From: Sutcliffiella horikoshii
Lineage (GTDB): Bacteria > Bacillota > Bacilli > Bacillales > Bacillaceae_I
DNA length: 64,000 bases
Direction of reading: 5' to 3'
Assembly: GCF_019931755.1 (NCBI RefSeq)
Contig: NZ_CP082918.1
Span: 1,592,001 to 1,656,000, forward strand
This document shows, piece by piece, positions 56,050-63,573 of this stretch; position 1 is the stretch's first letter; the number at the start of each line of letters is the position of its first letter. The translations under genes and the position numbers were made by a program. Under the pieces are notes generated by a model that was not told the DNA's origin, ran no database searches, and saw nothing but the letters and a program-made list of their open reading frames with translations.

Positions 56050-56613
56050 GTGGCTACCGAAAAAGAAAAAATGCTCGCTGGAGAGTTGTATAAACCTTGG
56101 GACCCAGAGTTAATGGAGGAGAGGGTTAACGCAAGAAGGCTAAGTCGACTAATCAACGAAACCACCGAAACAGAAGGGGACCGAAGAGTGGAACTTCTTA
56201 AGGAACTTTTCGGATCTACAGGGGAAAACGTTTATCTTGAACCAAACTTCCGTTGTGACTATGGATACAATATTCATGTAGGAGAAAACTTCTTCGCAAA
56301 CTTCGACTGTTGCATACTTGATGTATGTAAAGTAGAGTTTGGAGATAACTGTATGCTAGCACCTGGTGTACATATCTACACAGCAACACACCCTATTGAT
56401 CCTGTGGAAAGAAACAAGGGTCCTGAATACGGGATTCCGGTAAAAATCGGTGATAACGTCTGGATCGGCGGCAGTGCCGTTATTAATCCAGGAGTGACAA
56501 TCGGTGATAACGTGGTTGTTGCATCCGGTGCTGTTGTGACAAAAGACGTTCCTCCGAATGTAGTGGTTGGAGGAAATCCTGCGCGGGTTATAAAAGAAAT
56601 CGAAGTAAAATAA
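56050..56613 (+). CDS. maa: Maltose/galactoside O-acetyltransferase (left-handed beta helix)
   Basis: The GTG start follows GAAGGAGG. The 187-residue protein has the family N-terminal segment [14 protein letters not shown]. Hexapeptide repeats (VHIGENF-like through [31 protein letters not shown]) and the catalytic His in TATHPID are present. It transfers acetyl from acetyl-CoA to sugars such as glucose and maltose. Length and order fit Bacillus Maa well. Confidence 0.92.
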   Translation: MATEKEKMLAGELYKPWDPELMEERVNARRLSRLINETTETEGDRRVELLKELFGSTGENVYLEPNFRCDYGYNIHVGENFFANFDCCILDVCKVEFGDNCMLAPGVHIYTATHPIDPVERNKGPEYGIPVKIGDNVWIGGSAVINPGVTIGDNVVVASGAVVTKDVPPNVVVGGNPARVIKEIEVK

Positions 56614-56635
56614 AGAATCTATCATTTTTTCTAGT

Positions 56636-56672
56636 AATCGTTGCATATAATGTAACGATTCTTCTTTTGTTT
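56636..56672 (+). terminator. Probable terminator after maa
   Basis: AATCGTTGCA and TGTAACGATT pair (one G-U pair), followed by a T-rich stretch. Confidence 0.55.
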
Positions 56673-56746
56673 TTTACATATGAATCATTGTTTCCAATTT
56701 AGTTGCGGAACTGTACATACTAGTGTATTTGGTGGGAGGGACGGTT

Positions 56747-57139
56747 TTGGAAAAAGAAGAGCATTCTTTATTTGATCAACCAATAATAGCCTTTGGCTTG
56801 CCGATATTTATTATGCTGTTTGGAGTGTTTTTGCTCGTAGAAGCACACAATTCAGGAAAACTGAAATACATCCCAGTTGTTTTCATTCTGCTTGGTTTAT
56901 CGGAAATCATCCGAGCTGTCATGAGACGGCATTATCGTCCGACAAAGAGAAAGCGTGCTGAAATTAACCAGAAAAGTGGACATGTTGCTTACATCCTTAT
57001 GGCTACAAGTGTAGTATGTTCGGTGTTGCTTTTGATTATGGAGCGAATTTCCGTGGAGATGGTTTTATATGTACAGTTGTCGATGGCGATTGTAGTATAT
57101 CCATTGCTGAAATTAATTTTACTTGTAAGGCATTATTAA
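56747..57139 (+). CDS. Small integral membrane protein of unknown function
   Basis: The TTG at 56747 has GGGAGGG six bases upstream; the frame opens at 56723. The ~130-residue product has four hydrophobic helices (IIAFGLPIFIMLFGVFLLV, IPVVFILLGLSEII, VAYILMATSVVCSVLLLI, VQLSMAIVVYPLLKLILLV) with a basic loop RRHYRPTKRKR between helices 2 and 3, which should be cytoplasmic. No family is recognised. A terminator follows. Confidence 0.65.
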   Translation: MEKEEHSLFDQPIIAFGLPIFIMLFGVFLLVEAHNSGKLKYIPVVFILLGLSEIIRAVMRRHYRPTKRKRAEINQKSGHVAYILMATSVVCSVLLLIMERISVEMVLYVQLSMAIVVYPLLKLILLVRHY

Positions 57140-57165
57140 GTGACGGGGATTCCGTCACTTTTTTA
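57138..57165 (+). terminator. Terminator between convergent genes
   Basis: AAGTGACGG and CCGTCACTT form a perfect stem followed by T6. It overlaps the last codons of the minus-strand glycosyltransferase. Confidence 0.9.
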
Positions 57166-58300
57166 ATTGTTTGATGGAGTAGAAGGTTCCTCTCCAGATG
57201 ATGCCGCCTCTGTGGAGGGTTAGGATGGTTGCTCGGGCGATACTGTAGATGAAAAGTAAAACAGTTATAGGAAAAACGGTTAGGTAAATATTTGCTCCTT
57301 TCGCCATCTTGTTTGCGGTTACGTTGTAGGCAAGAAATAGCATCAAGATGCTTAATAAGAAAATTAGTTGAGTGATTCCAGTCGTCACAAACAAAGCGAT
57401 AAAAGGAAAGAGTTGAGATAGAAATAAACCAGATATAGCAAACAAAACCATGAAGTAACTGTAAAAGAGTCCTGCAAATGTGTTTTTTTCCAAGCCGATA
57501 AGAGCCGAACGCAGGTCAGGATACCATTCTACTTGCAAATGGGTGAGCGCGAGCGCCAAGTGTTGCTTCTTTCCGGCTTCTTTGATCTGTTTGCCCAGCA
57601 TCAAGTCATCATCTGGCCGCATTTTTATATTTCTATGTGTGCCGATTTCCTCGTAGGCATTTCTTGAAAGAAGATTAAAAGCGCCAATCCCAATGGCAGA
57701 TTTACTTTTAGGATCATTTGATTTCCAGGGCCTTTTAAAGTAACCAAAACCAAACAGAAAGAAAGAGACGAATGCATTCGTCCAGAAACTGCTTCCTTTT
57801 AGGTTGGGCGCAAGTGTTAAATGGTCGAGTTTCTTATTCTGAAAGTAGGTCATTGCTTTTATGACGGTATCCTTTTGGAATATGATGTCTGCGTCGGTAA
57901 AAAGGATATACTCGCCTTTGCTTTGAAGGTAGCCTTTATACAAGGCATGATTCTTCCCAAGCCAACCATTTTCAAGTTCTTTAATATGAATACTTTTCAT
58001 CCTTGGTTCAGTTTTTGCCAATTGATCAATAATGGTGCCAGTCCGGTCAGTGGATCGGTCGTTCACAACAATCCATTCAATATTGGAATAGGTTTGCTGA
58101 AATTGAGATTGAAGACTTGCTTCAATATGCTTCTCCTCATCTTTGGCCGCAACGATGATGGAAAGAAGGGGACCTCTACTATATAAACTTTCATCTTCTT
58201 TTACAAGTTCTAGTTTTGCAATCTTCTTCATACCAATCTTCGCATCCAGCCAAACAGCAAACCAGAAAAGAAAGGTAAATAAAGCTAAATAGAGCATCAT
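57155..58300 (-). CDS. Membrane-bound family 2 glycosyltransferase
   Basis: The 381-residue protein has an N-terminal membrane helix, a GT-A domain (SIIVAAKDEEKHIEASL, VNDRSTDRTG, the metal motif FTDADIIF and the RPDDDLMLG acidic site) and three to four C-terminal transmembrane helices. The pattern resembles hopanoid- or carotenoid-linked GT2 enzymes (HpnB or CrtQ type), but the acceptor is unknown. The start may be 58300 or 58297, both behind GGAGGG. Confidence 0.88.
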   Translation of the reverse strand: MMLYLALFTFLFWFAVWLDAKIGMKKIAKLELVKEDESLYSRGPLLSIIVAAKDEEKHIEASLQSQFQQTYSNIEWIVVNDRSTDRTGTIIDQLAKTEPRMKSIHIKELENGWLGKNHALYKGYLQSKGEYILFTDADIIFQKDTVIKAMTYFQNKKLDHLTLAPNLKGSSFWTNAFVSFFLFGFGYFKRPWKSNDPKSKSAIGIGAFNLLSRNAYEEIGTHRNIKMRPDDDLMLGKQIKEAGKKQHLALALTHLQVEWYPDLRSALIGLEKNTFAGLFYSYFMVLFAISGLFLSQLFPFIALFVTTGITQLIFLLSILMLFLAYNVTANKMAKGANIYLTVFPITVLLFIYSIARATILTLHRGGIIWRGTFYSIKQLKK

Positions 58301-58346
58301 GGACCCTCCAGTAGTTGATTATTGTATTTTACCAGAAGGGTAATAG

Positions 58347-58370
58347 AAAAAGCACCTGAAGAGGTGCTCT
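58347..58370 (-). terminator. Terminator of the COG0523 GTPase gene
   Basis: On the minus strand GAGCACCT and AGGTGCT pair around CTTC and are followed by TTTTTC. Confidence 0.8.
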
Positions 58371-58376
58371 CTGAAC

Positions 58377-59585
58377 TTATACCGTTTGCTTGTTAACTGT
58401 CCATGGAAAAGGATCAGGAAGAACAGACCAATCTTGATCGAATTCTTCAGGAGTCAATAGACAGCTGTCCAGCTCTCTGGTCAGCTCCCCGCGGTCCATC
58501 TCCACTCCAATTAGCACAAGTTTAGTCATCCTATCGCCAAATTCAGGATCCCATTCTTCTAACAAGTGTGGATTTTCCTTTATCACCGCCTCTTGCTCCA
58601 GTTTAGGAAGCGATGCAACCCAATAGGATACCGGCTGCAACTGAACCGATGGACCAGCTTGGGAAAACATCAGTGCCACATTATTTCTCGTCGCACACCA
58701 GACAATCCCTTTTGCCCGAACCACCTCTTCAGGAAGAGCCGCATACCATTCACTGAATCTCTCGGAATGAAAAGGCAGTCTGCGATGATAAACAAACGAG
58801 GAAATACCATACTCTTCTGTCTCCGGAGTGTGTTGTTGATGACCTGCTTGAAGCTCTTTCAGCCAGCCTGCAGATGCACTCGCTTTGTCGAAATCAAATT
58901 TTCCTGTGTTCAAAATGTAGGAAGAAGAAACATTAGAATTGGTAGTTCTAATGATAGTTGCCTCAGGTTGGAGTGTTTTTAAAACTTTCTCCAACTTTTC
59001 AAGCTCTTCTTCTGATACAAGATCGCATTTGTTTAAAATAAGGACATCACAAAACTCAATCTGATCAATTAATAAATCAGCTATTTCCCTTGTATCTTCC
59101 TCACTCATTGCCTCTTTTCTGTCTAAAAGGCTGTCTCCAGATTCAAAGTCATGCCAGAAACGATACGCATCCACAACAGTCACCATCGTATCCAGTCTGC
59201 AAAACTTGGTTAAATCAATGCCAAGCTCTTCATCTATATAGGAAAAAGTTTGAGCAACCGGAACCGGTTCACTTATCCCTGTTGATTCTATCAAAATATA
59301 ATCAATATCACCTGCAGTAGCCAGTTTTTCCACTTCTACAAGTAAATCTTCACGAAGCGTACAACATATACAACCGTTTGACATCTCCACAAGCTTTTCA
59401 TCAGTGCGGGACAGGCTCCCACTTTGACGTACCAAGCCAGCATCGATATTAACTTCGCTCATGTCATTCACAATGACCGCTACTTTCAATCCATCTCTAT
59501 TATGTAGTCCATGATTTAAAAGAGTCGTTTTACCGGCTCCTAAATATCCGCTTAGAACAGTAACAGGTATTTTTCTTATCGTCAT
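58377..59585 (-). CDS. COG0523/CobW-family GTPase metallochaperone (ZagA/YciC-like)
   Basis: The 402-residue protein has the P-loop GYLGAGKTTLLNH, the metal motif CICCTL, the switch region ESTGISEP and the base-specifying NKCD, then a C-terminal CobW domain (VWCATRNNVALMFSQAGP). Zinc-regulated members such as B. subtilis ZagA deliver zinc to client enzymes in zinc shortage. A Zur-type box 28-42 bp upstream of the ATG supports this. AAAGGAG precedes the start. Confidence 0.93.
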   Translation of the reverse strand: MTIRKIPVTVLSGYLGAGKTTLLNHGLHNRDGLKVAVIVNDMSEVNIDAGLVRQSGSLSRTDEKLVEMSNGCICCTLREDLLVEVEKLATAGDIDYILIESTGISEPVPVAQTFSYIDEELGIDLTKFCRLDTMVTVVDAYRFWHDFESGDSLLDRKEAMSEEDTREIADLLIDQIEFCDVLILNKCDLVSEEELEKLEKVLKTLQPEATIIRTTNSNVSSSYILNTGKFDFDKASASAGWLKELQAGHQQHTPETEEYGISSFVYHRRLPFHSERFSEWYAALPEEVVRAKGIVWCATRNNVALMFSQAGPSVQLQPVSYWVASLPKLEQEAVIKENPHLLEEWDPEFGDRMTKLVLIGVEMDRGELTRELDSCLLTPEEFDQDWSVLPDPFPWTVNKQTV

Positions 59586-59612
59586 TTTTGGAAATCTCCT
59601 TTAATTTATAAA

Positions 59613-59627
59613 TAGTAATCATTACGA
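59613..59627 (-). promoter_or_regulatory. Zur box of the COG0523 GTPase gene
   Basis: TCGTAATGATTACTA on the minus strand is a near-perfect TCGTAATNATTACGA dyad with one mismatch. This is the Bacillus Zur operator pattern. Confidence 0.82.
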
Positions 59628-59730
59628 TTTATATACTATCTTAGTATCGTTGTGATGTAAAGAGAATTTATGGTTCTTAGAATTTTGATATGGTAGAATA
59701 TAGAAAAAGAATTAAAAGGTTGTGTTAGGG

Positions 59731-59922
59731 ATGATTTGGGTATTTTTTATAAGCTTTACTTTACTTGTCGCTGTTTTCTTCTATTTTTTGAATCTATCAT
59801 TAAAAAAGCACCATGAAATCTATGGCAGCAAATTCGTTCGCCCATCCATGTGTGTGTCATGTGGCAGGGAATATTTTAATAGTGCTTCTAATTTCTGCGA
59901 TGGTTGCAAGAGTAGGGGATAA
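59731..59922 (+). CDS. Small membrane protein with zinc-ribbon tail
   Basis: The start is ATG 59731 or GTG 59722 (AAAAGG upstream). The ~63-residue product has one N-terminal transmembrane helix (WVFFISFTLLVAVFFYFL). Its C-terminal zinc ribbon is C-x2-C-x12-C-x2-C (CVSCGREYFNSASNFCDGC). No function is known; such one-helix zinc-ribbon proteins are common in Bacillus. It is close to the SpoIIP-like gene and may be co-transcribed. Confidence 0.65.
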   Translation: MIWVFFISFTLLVAVFFYFLNLSLKKHHEIYGSKFVRPSMCVSCGREYFNSASNFCDGCKSRG

Positions 59923-59941
59923 GTGAGGGGGATGAGCCAGT

Positions 59942-61171
59942 ATGTGGGTTCATCTTTTTTATTTTCACCTTCTAATTTCTATCAAGAAAGCATACAAATT
60001 AGATAGAAAGGAGGGGGGAAAGATAGAGTCTACAAAACGAACAGGTTTTTTTCTATTCATTAATAACACCGTAATATTCATGGTGATCTTATTTATCGTC
60101 ATTTCCACCATTACTAGCGTCTTATCTACTAAGCTCTCCTCTGAGTATGTTGGGAACATATTAAGGAAGGTGCAGTCAACTGAACTGTATTTGAACATTA
60201 TTCAGTCACAAAACCACTATATGACTGGAAAGGATGTCGAAGTTCCAAAGCTCCCAATCATGGAGTTAACATTTGAACTGGCAACCAATTTAAAACCTTA
60301 TGATATAAGAAGTTTTTTGGGAAATGAAATTCCTGGCTTCTTTGCATATGATACACAGTTTTATGTTGCGGGGAAAGGAACCGACTATACGGATATCCCA
60401 TTTGAATCGGTGGCCCCAATGGAAGTGCTTTTGAAAGAGAGGGAGATTGCAGAGGAAATGCTTTTGGCCGATGAGAAAGAGGAGGAGCCGACCCCTGCCC
60501 CAGAAAAATCTATGGATGAGACAATTGTGCATATCTATCAATCTCATAGTTGGGAATCTTACCTTCCGCTTTTAAGGGGAGTCAGTGAACCGGATGATGC
60601 GACGAGTAATAACCCTGAGGCTAATGTTATAGCTGTTGGGAAAATGCTTAAGAAAGAACTTGCTGATAAAGGAATAAAAGCGAATCATGATACAAGAAAT
60701 GTACCGAAGGACCTTGCTGCAAGAGGGTGGAATTACAACCACTCCTATCAATATTCTAGAGAAACAGTGGAAGCTGCCATGACTTTTAACAGTGAAGTGG
60801 AATATTTAATCGACATTCATCGTGACGCTTTACGAAAAGAAAAGACAACCGAAGTGATTGATGGAAAAAGCTATGCGAGACTCTTGTTTGTAGTGGGGAC
60901 AGCTCATAAAGGATATGAAAAGAATCTAGAATTTGCAGAACGAATTCATAATGCTATTGAGAAAAAGTATCCGGGTCTAAGCAGAGGAGTCATTCCTAAA
61001 GGAAAGTCTACTGGCAACGGCTTATATAATCAGGATCTTTCCAACCGTGCGATTCTTTTAGAAGTTGGAGGGGTGGACAATAACTTGGAAGAGGCGCGTA
61101 ATTCCATAAAGGCATTTGCAGATATCTATAGTGAAATTGTTTGGGAAGAAAGGGAAGCAGGAGAGTTCTGA
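59942..61171 (+). CDS. SpoIIP-like sporulation amidase/endopeptidase
   Basis: The C-terminal ~220 residues match SpoIIP: HIYQSHSWESYLP (His ligand), the metal-binding VEYLIDIHRDALRK and NRAILLEVGGVDNNLEEA with the catalytic Glu. A transmembrane anchor is near residues 35-60 (FINNTVIFMVILFIVIST). SpoIIP works with SpoIID and SpoIIM to remodel peptidoglycan at engulfment; B. subtilis SpoIIP is also ~400 residues. The start is unclear: ATG 59942 adds 27 residues before a very strong AAAGGAGGGGGG site that is followed only by ATA (60023). It is not beside gpr, as spoIIP usually is, so it may be a paralogue. Confidence 0.87.
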   Translation: MWVHLFYFHLLISIKKAYKLDRKEGGKIESTKRTGFFLFINNTVIFMVILFIVISTITSVLSTKLSSEYVGNILRKVQSTELYLNIIQSQNHYMTGKDVEVPKLPIMELTFELATNLKPYDIRSFLGNEIPGFFAYDTQFYVAGKGTDYTDIPFESVAPMEVLLKEREIAEEMLLADEKEEEPTPAPEKSMDETIVHIYQSHSWESYLPLLRGVSEPDDATSNNPEANVIAVGKMLKKELADKGIKANHDTRNVPKDLAARGWNYNHSYQYSRETVEAAMTFNSEVEYLIDIHRDALRKEKTTEVIDGKSYARLLFVVGTAHKGYEKNLEFAERIHNAIEKKYPGLSRGVIPKGKSTGNGLYNQDLSNRAILLEVGGVDNNLEEARNSIKAFADIYSEIVWEEREAGEF

Positions 61172-61178
61172 TAAAGGA

Positions 61179-61340
61179 GTGAGTGGGATAAAATATGCAT
61201 TTTTTTGGTTAGTGGTTATGTTTGTAGCGATTGTCATTTCGTTTAATTATTTTCACTGGATTGCTACCTTGGCTTCATTTCTGGCAGGTGTAATTGTAAT
61301 TTCTATTTCTTTGTTTGAGGATTTTTATATGGCGAAATGA
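61179..61340 (+). CDS. Small membrane protein, two predicted helices
   Basis: A 53-residue frame from GTG 61179, eight bases after the SpoIIP-like stop. It has two hydrophobic segments (YAFFWLVVMFVAIVISF and IATLASFLAGVIVISISL). AAAGGAG abuts the GTG and would be better spaced for ATA at 61188, so the start is uncertain. No family is recognised. A role linked to the SpoIIP-like protein is possible only by position. Confidence 0.5.
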   Translation: MSGIKYAFFWLVVMFVAIVISFNYFHWIATLASFLAGVIVISISLFEDFYMAK

Positions 61341-61415
61341 AGGGGCGGGAAATTATTCTGCTCTTTTTTTAGAATTTAGGATAATTGTAAGGAGGGTTAA
61401 CGTTAATCTGGTAGC

Positions 61416-61537
61416 TTCTACAATTTAATCACGACCTTCTACATTTAATTTTTGACCTTCTACATTTCCCGGACTAGCTTCTACATTTCCCAGCCGAGGT
61501 TCGACTTTTTGAATTAAATGTTCTACATTTATGCCAA
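61416..61537. repeat. Array of 21-bp repeats around TTCTACATTT (array A)
   Basis: TTCTACATTT or a variant begins at 61416, 61437, 61458, 61479, 61500 and 61521, exactly 21 bp apart. Only the first ten bases are well kept; the other 11 vary, though several units end GACC, TAGC or GAGG. No open frame crosses it. Confidence 0.88.
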
Positions 61538-61618
61538 TTCTCCCACTCTTTTAAAGGAATTTACATATTTTCGTAGAAGTAAGAAACCTACAACTAATGA
61601 GGAGATGGTTTATAATGT

Positions 61619-62455
61619 GTGGGATTTTTAACTAAACATGAACTAAGAGATGCTTGTTTACCAACAGAAAGGCAGAAGTTAAGAGAGGCGATCTACAAAG
61701 ACTTAATCCAAGACTCTAACATTCTAGCTTTCTTCTATGGAGGATCTCTTGCTAAAGGAAATGAGGATCACTATTCTGATTTAGACCTTCGTGTTGTAGT
61801 GAAAGATGAAGCTTACGAGACATATCGTTCTAAGAAAAAAGAACGAGCAACAAACTGGGGAGATGTTTTATATTTTGAAGATTTTCCAGGTGCCTCCTAC
61901 TCCATTGCTCACTATCGTTCTTTTATAAAAGTGGATACTTTTTATTATCGTAAATCAGATTTGCAGCCTTCTGTCTATTTAAAACATCTCTTAATTGAGC
62001 ATGACCCATCTGGATTTGTGCATAAGTTAAGGGACGAGTCACAGTCACTTACTTATCTTTTTTCCGAGCAGGAATTTGAAGTGTGGCGAGGCAAGTTCTT
62101 TGCATATCTGCATGAAGTATACCGCCGTGTTCAACGCGGGGAGTATAATTATGCCTTTCAAATGGTCCATTCTCTAAGCTATTCCATTGTTATTGGTTGG
62201 TATATGGAAATGGGGGAAGTCCCTAATTCATTTGGGGATTGGTCTAAGGTTGAAGGGACGAGGAGTCCGTTAAGTGAGAAGCAGTTGAATCAATTAGTTT
62301 CCTGGGATATTGGAAAGCGTGATGAAGAAATGTTGTTTCATATTGCGAGGAGTCAGGTAGAAGAGTTTATCCGGGTCCACCGTGTTCTTGCTGAGAGAAT
62401 AGGAGTACCCGTTAATAAAGCTTGGATAAATGAAATAATAGATATCGTTCTATAA
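61619..62455 (+). CDS. Nucleotidyltransferase-domain protein (aminoglycoside/lincosamide adenylyltransferase-like)
   Basis: The GTG at 61619 is the only start consistent with the frame; GAGGAG lies ~13 bp upstream. The 278-residue protein has the nucleotidyltransferase motif FFYGGSLAKGNEDHYSDLDLRVVV (GS...SDxDL) and a third acidic residue in SFIKVDTFYY. A helical C-terminal domain follows. The layout is like AadK/AadE or LnuB-type enzymes, but many such Bacillus proteins have no known substrate, so resistance should not be assumed. Confidence 0.8.
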   Translation: MGFLTKHELRDACLPTERQKLREAIYKDLIQDSNILAFFYGGSLAKGNEDHYSDLDLRVVVKDEAYETYRSKKKERATNWGDVLYFEDFPGASYSIAHYRSFIKVDTFYYRKSDLQPSVYLKHLLIEHDPSGFVHKLRDESQSLTYLFSEQEFEVWRGKFFAYLHEVYRRVQRGEYNYAFQMVHSLSYSIVIGWYMEMGEVPNSFGDWSKVEGTRSPLSEKQLNQLVSWDIGKRDEEMLFHIARSQVEEFIRVHRVLAERIGVPVNKAWINEIIDIVL

Positions 62456-62457
62456 AT

Positions 62458-62490
62458 AAAAAGCAGCATGTGCTAAAGCATGTTGCTTTT
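62458..62490 (+). terminator. Terminator after the nucleotidyltransferase gene
   Basis: AAAAGCAGCATG and CATGTTGCTTTT pair (one G-U pair) around TGCTAAAG. Confidence 0.8.
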
Positions 62491-62586
62491 CATATTTTTT
62501 AGGGAATAGTATCCGTGAGCAGTTCATTTGCTATCATTTCAGGCATTTGTCATAATGCACACAAAAGAAAAGGGAGAGTGTTATCA

Positions 62587-63231
62587 ATGAAAGTAACAGT
62601 TGTTGGAGCGAACGGCCAAATTGGGAAACAGCTAGTGCATTTCTTAAAAGAAGAGGAAGGCTACACTCCTATCGCAATGGTGCGTAAAGAAGAGCAAGCA
62701 GATAGTTTTGCAAAAGATGGAATTGAATCGATCTTGGCTGATTTGGAAGGTTCTGTAGATGATTTAGCGAATGCTTTTAGAGGCAGCGATGCAGTGGTAT
62801 TCACAGCCGGTTCTGGAGGAAGTACAGGATCAGACATGACGCTATTGATTGATTTGGATGGAGCGGCGAAAACAGTGGAAGCTGCTGAAAAAGCCGGCGT
62901 TTCCCGTTATGTGATGGTAAGCGCGTTTCAAGCGGACAATCGCGAAAATTGGAATGACGACCTTCGTCCGTACTATGTAGCGAAACATTATGCGGATAAG
63001 GTATTAATGGCTAGCGGCTTGAATTACACGATAGTGCGACCAGGTGGCTTAGTAAATGAATCAGGTACCGGCAAGGTGAAAATCGGGGACAACATTGAAC
63101 CTGGGTCTATCGCAAGGGAAGATGTAGCGAAAGTATTGATGGCAGTAGTAGGAGCTAAAAATACGTATGGCGCTGCATTTGATGTTGTGGCTGGTGAAGA
63201 TAGTGTAGAGGATGCTGTGAGTAAGATTTAA
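62587..63231 (+). CDS. NAD(P)-binding SDR family protein (YhfK-like)
   Basis: The ATG at 62587 (MKVTVVGANGQIGKQLV) is chosen, which gives 214 residues like B. subtilis YhfK; the frame opens earlier at 62515 without a ribosome site. It has GANGQIG, a DLEGSVDDLANAF segment, VVFTAGSGGSTG, the YYVAKHYADK tyrosine-lysine pair and YTIVRPGGLVNE. These mark the atypical-SDR group a5. The reaction is unknown. Confidence 0.9.
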   Translation: MKVTVVGANGQIGKQLVHFLKEEEGYTPIAMVRKEEQADSFAKDGIESILADLEGSVDDLANAFRGSDAVVFTAGSGGSTGSDMTLLIDLDGAAKTVEAAEKAGVSRYVMVSAFQADNRENWNDDLRPYYVAKHYADKVLMASGLNYTIVRPGGLVNESGTGKVKIGDNIEPGSIAREDVAKVLMAVVGAKNTYGAAFDVVAGEDSVEDAVSKI

Positions 63232-63246
63232 TTTAGGAAAGTCGAG

Positions 63247-63277
63247 ACTGTCTCAGTAGATGAGGCAGTTTTTTTAA
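63247..63277 (+). terminator. Terminator after the YhfK-like gene
   Basis: ACTGTCTCA and TGAGGCAGT pair (one G-U position) around GTAGA, followed by T7. Confidence 0.85.
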
Positions 63278-63364
63278 TTTATTTTCCAAAATGCAGATTT
63301 TATTTTCCGTTACAGAAATATATGAGCAGTTTGAAAAAATCCTCCATATTGGCTAAACTTTCTA

Positions 63365-63490
63365 TTCTACTTTCCCTTTTAATTTTAGGTTCTGCACTTT
63401 AGTATCCACCTTCTACCGTTCAAGGAGGACCTTCTACATTTCCCAAGCCCACTTCGACTGTTTACATCATCTGTTCTGCATTTTTATCAC
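63365..63490. repeat. Array of 21-bp repeats around TTCTACATTT (array B)
   Basis: TTCTRCATTT-like decamers begin at 63390, 63411, 63432, 63453 and 63474, exactly 21 bp apart, with a further TTCTACTTTCCC at 63365 out of phase by four. The unit TTCTACATTTCCC is shared with array A at 61416. The remainder of the 63278-63573 gap shows nothing else. Confidence 0.85.
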
Positions 63491-63573
63491 CAAAAATAAA
63501 TATTCTTGAAACTAAACCACCTCCCATTCCGTTATAGTAATAGACAAACAATACTAGATAAGGAAAAATAAAA

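Noticed and set aside
61416..61537. CRISPR-like or coding heptapeptide repeat
   Set aside because: The period is only 21 bp with a 10-bp conserved part. No frame is open across both arrays and no ribosome site precedes them.
61619..62455. Antibiotic resistance adenylyltransferase
   Set aside because: Only the general nucleotidyltransferase motif is visible; no specific resistance family could be recognised.
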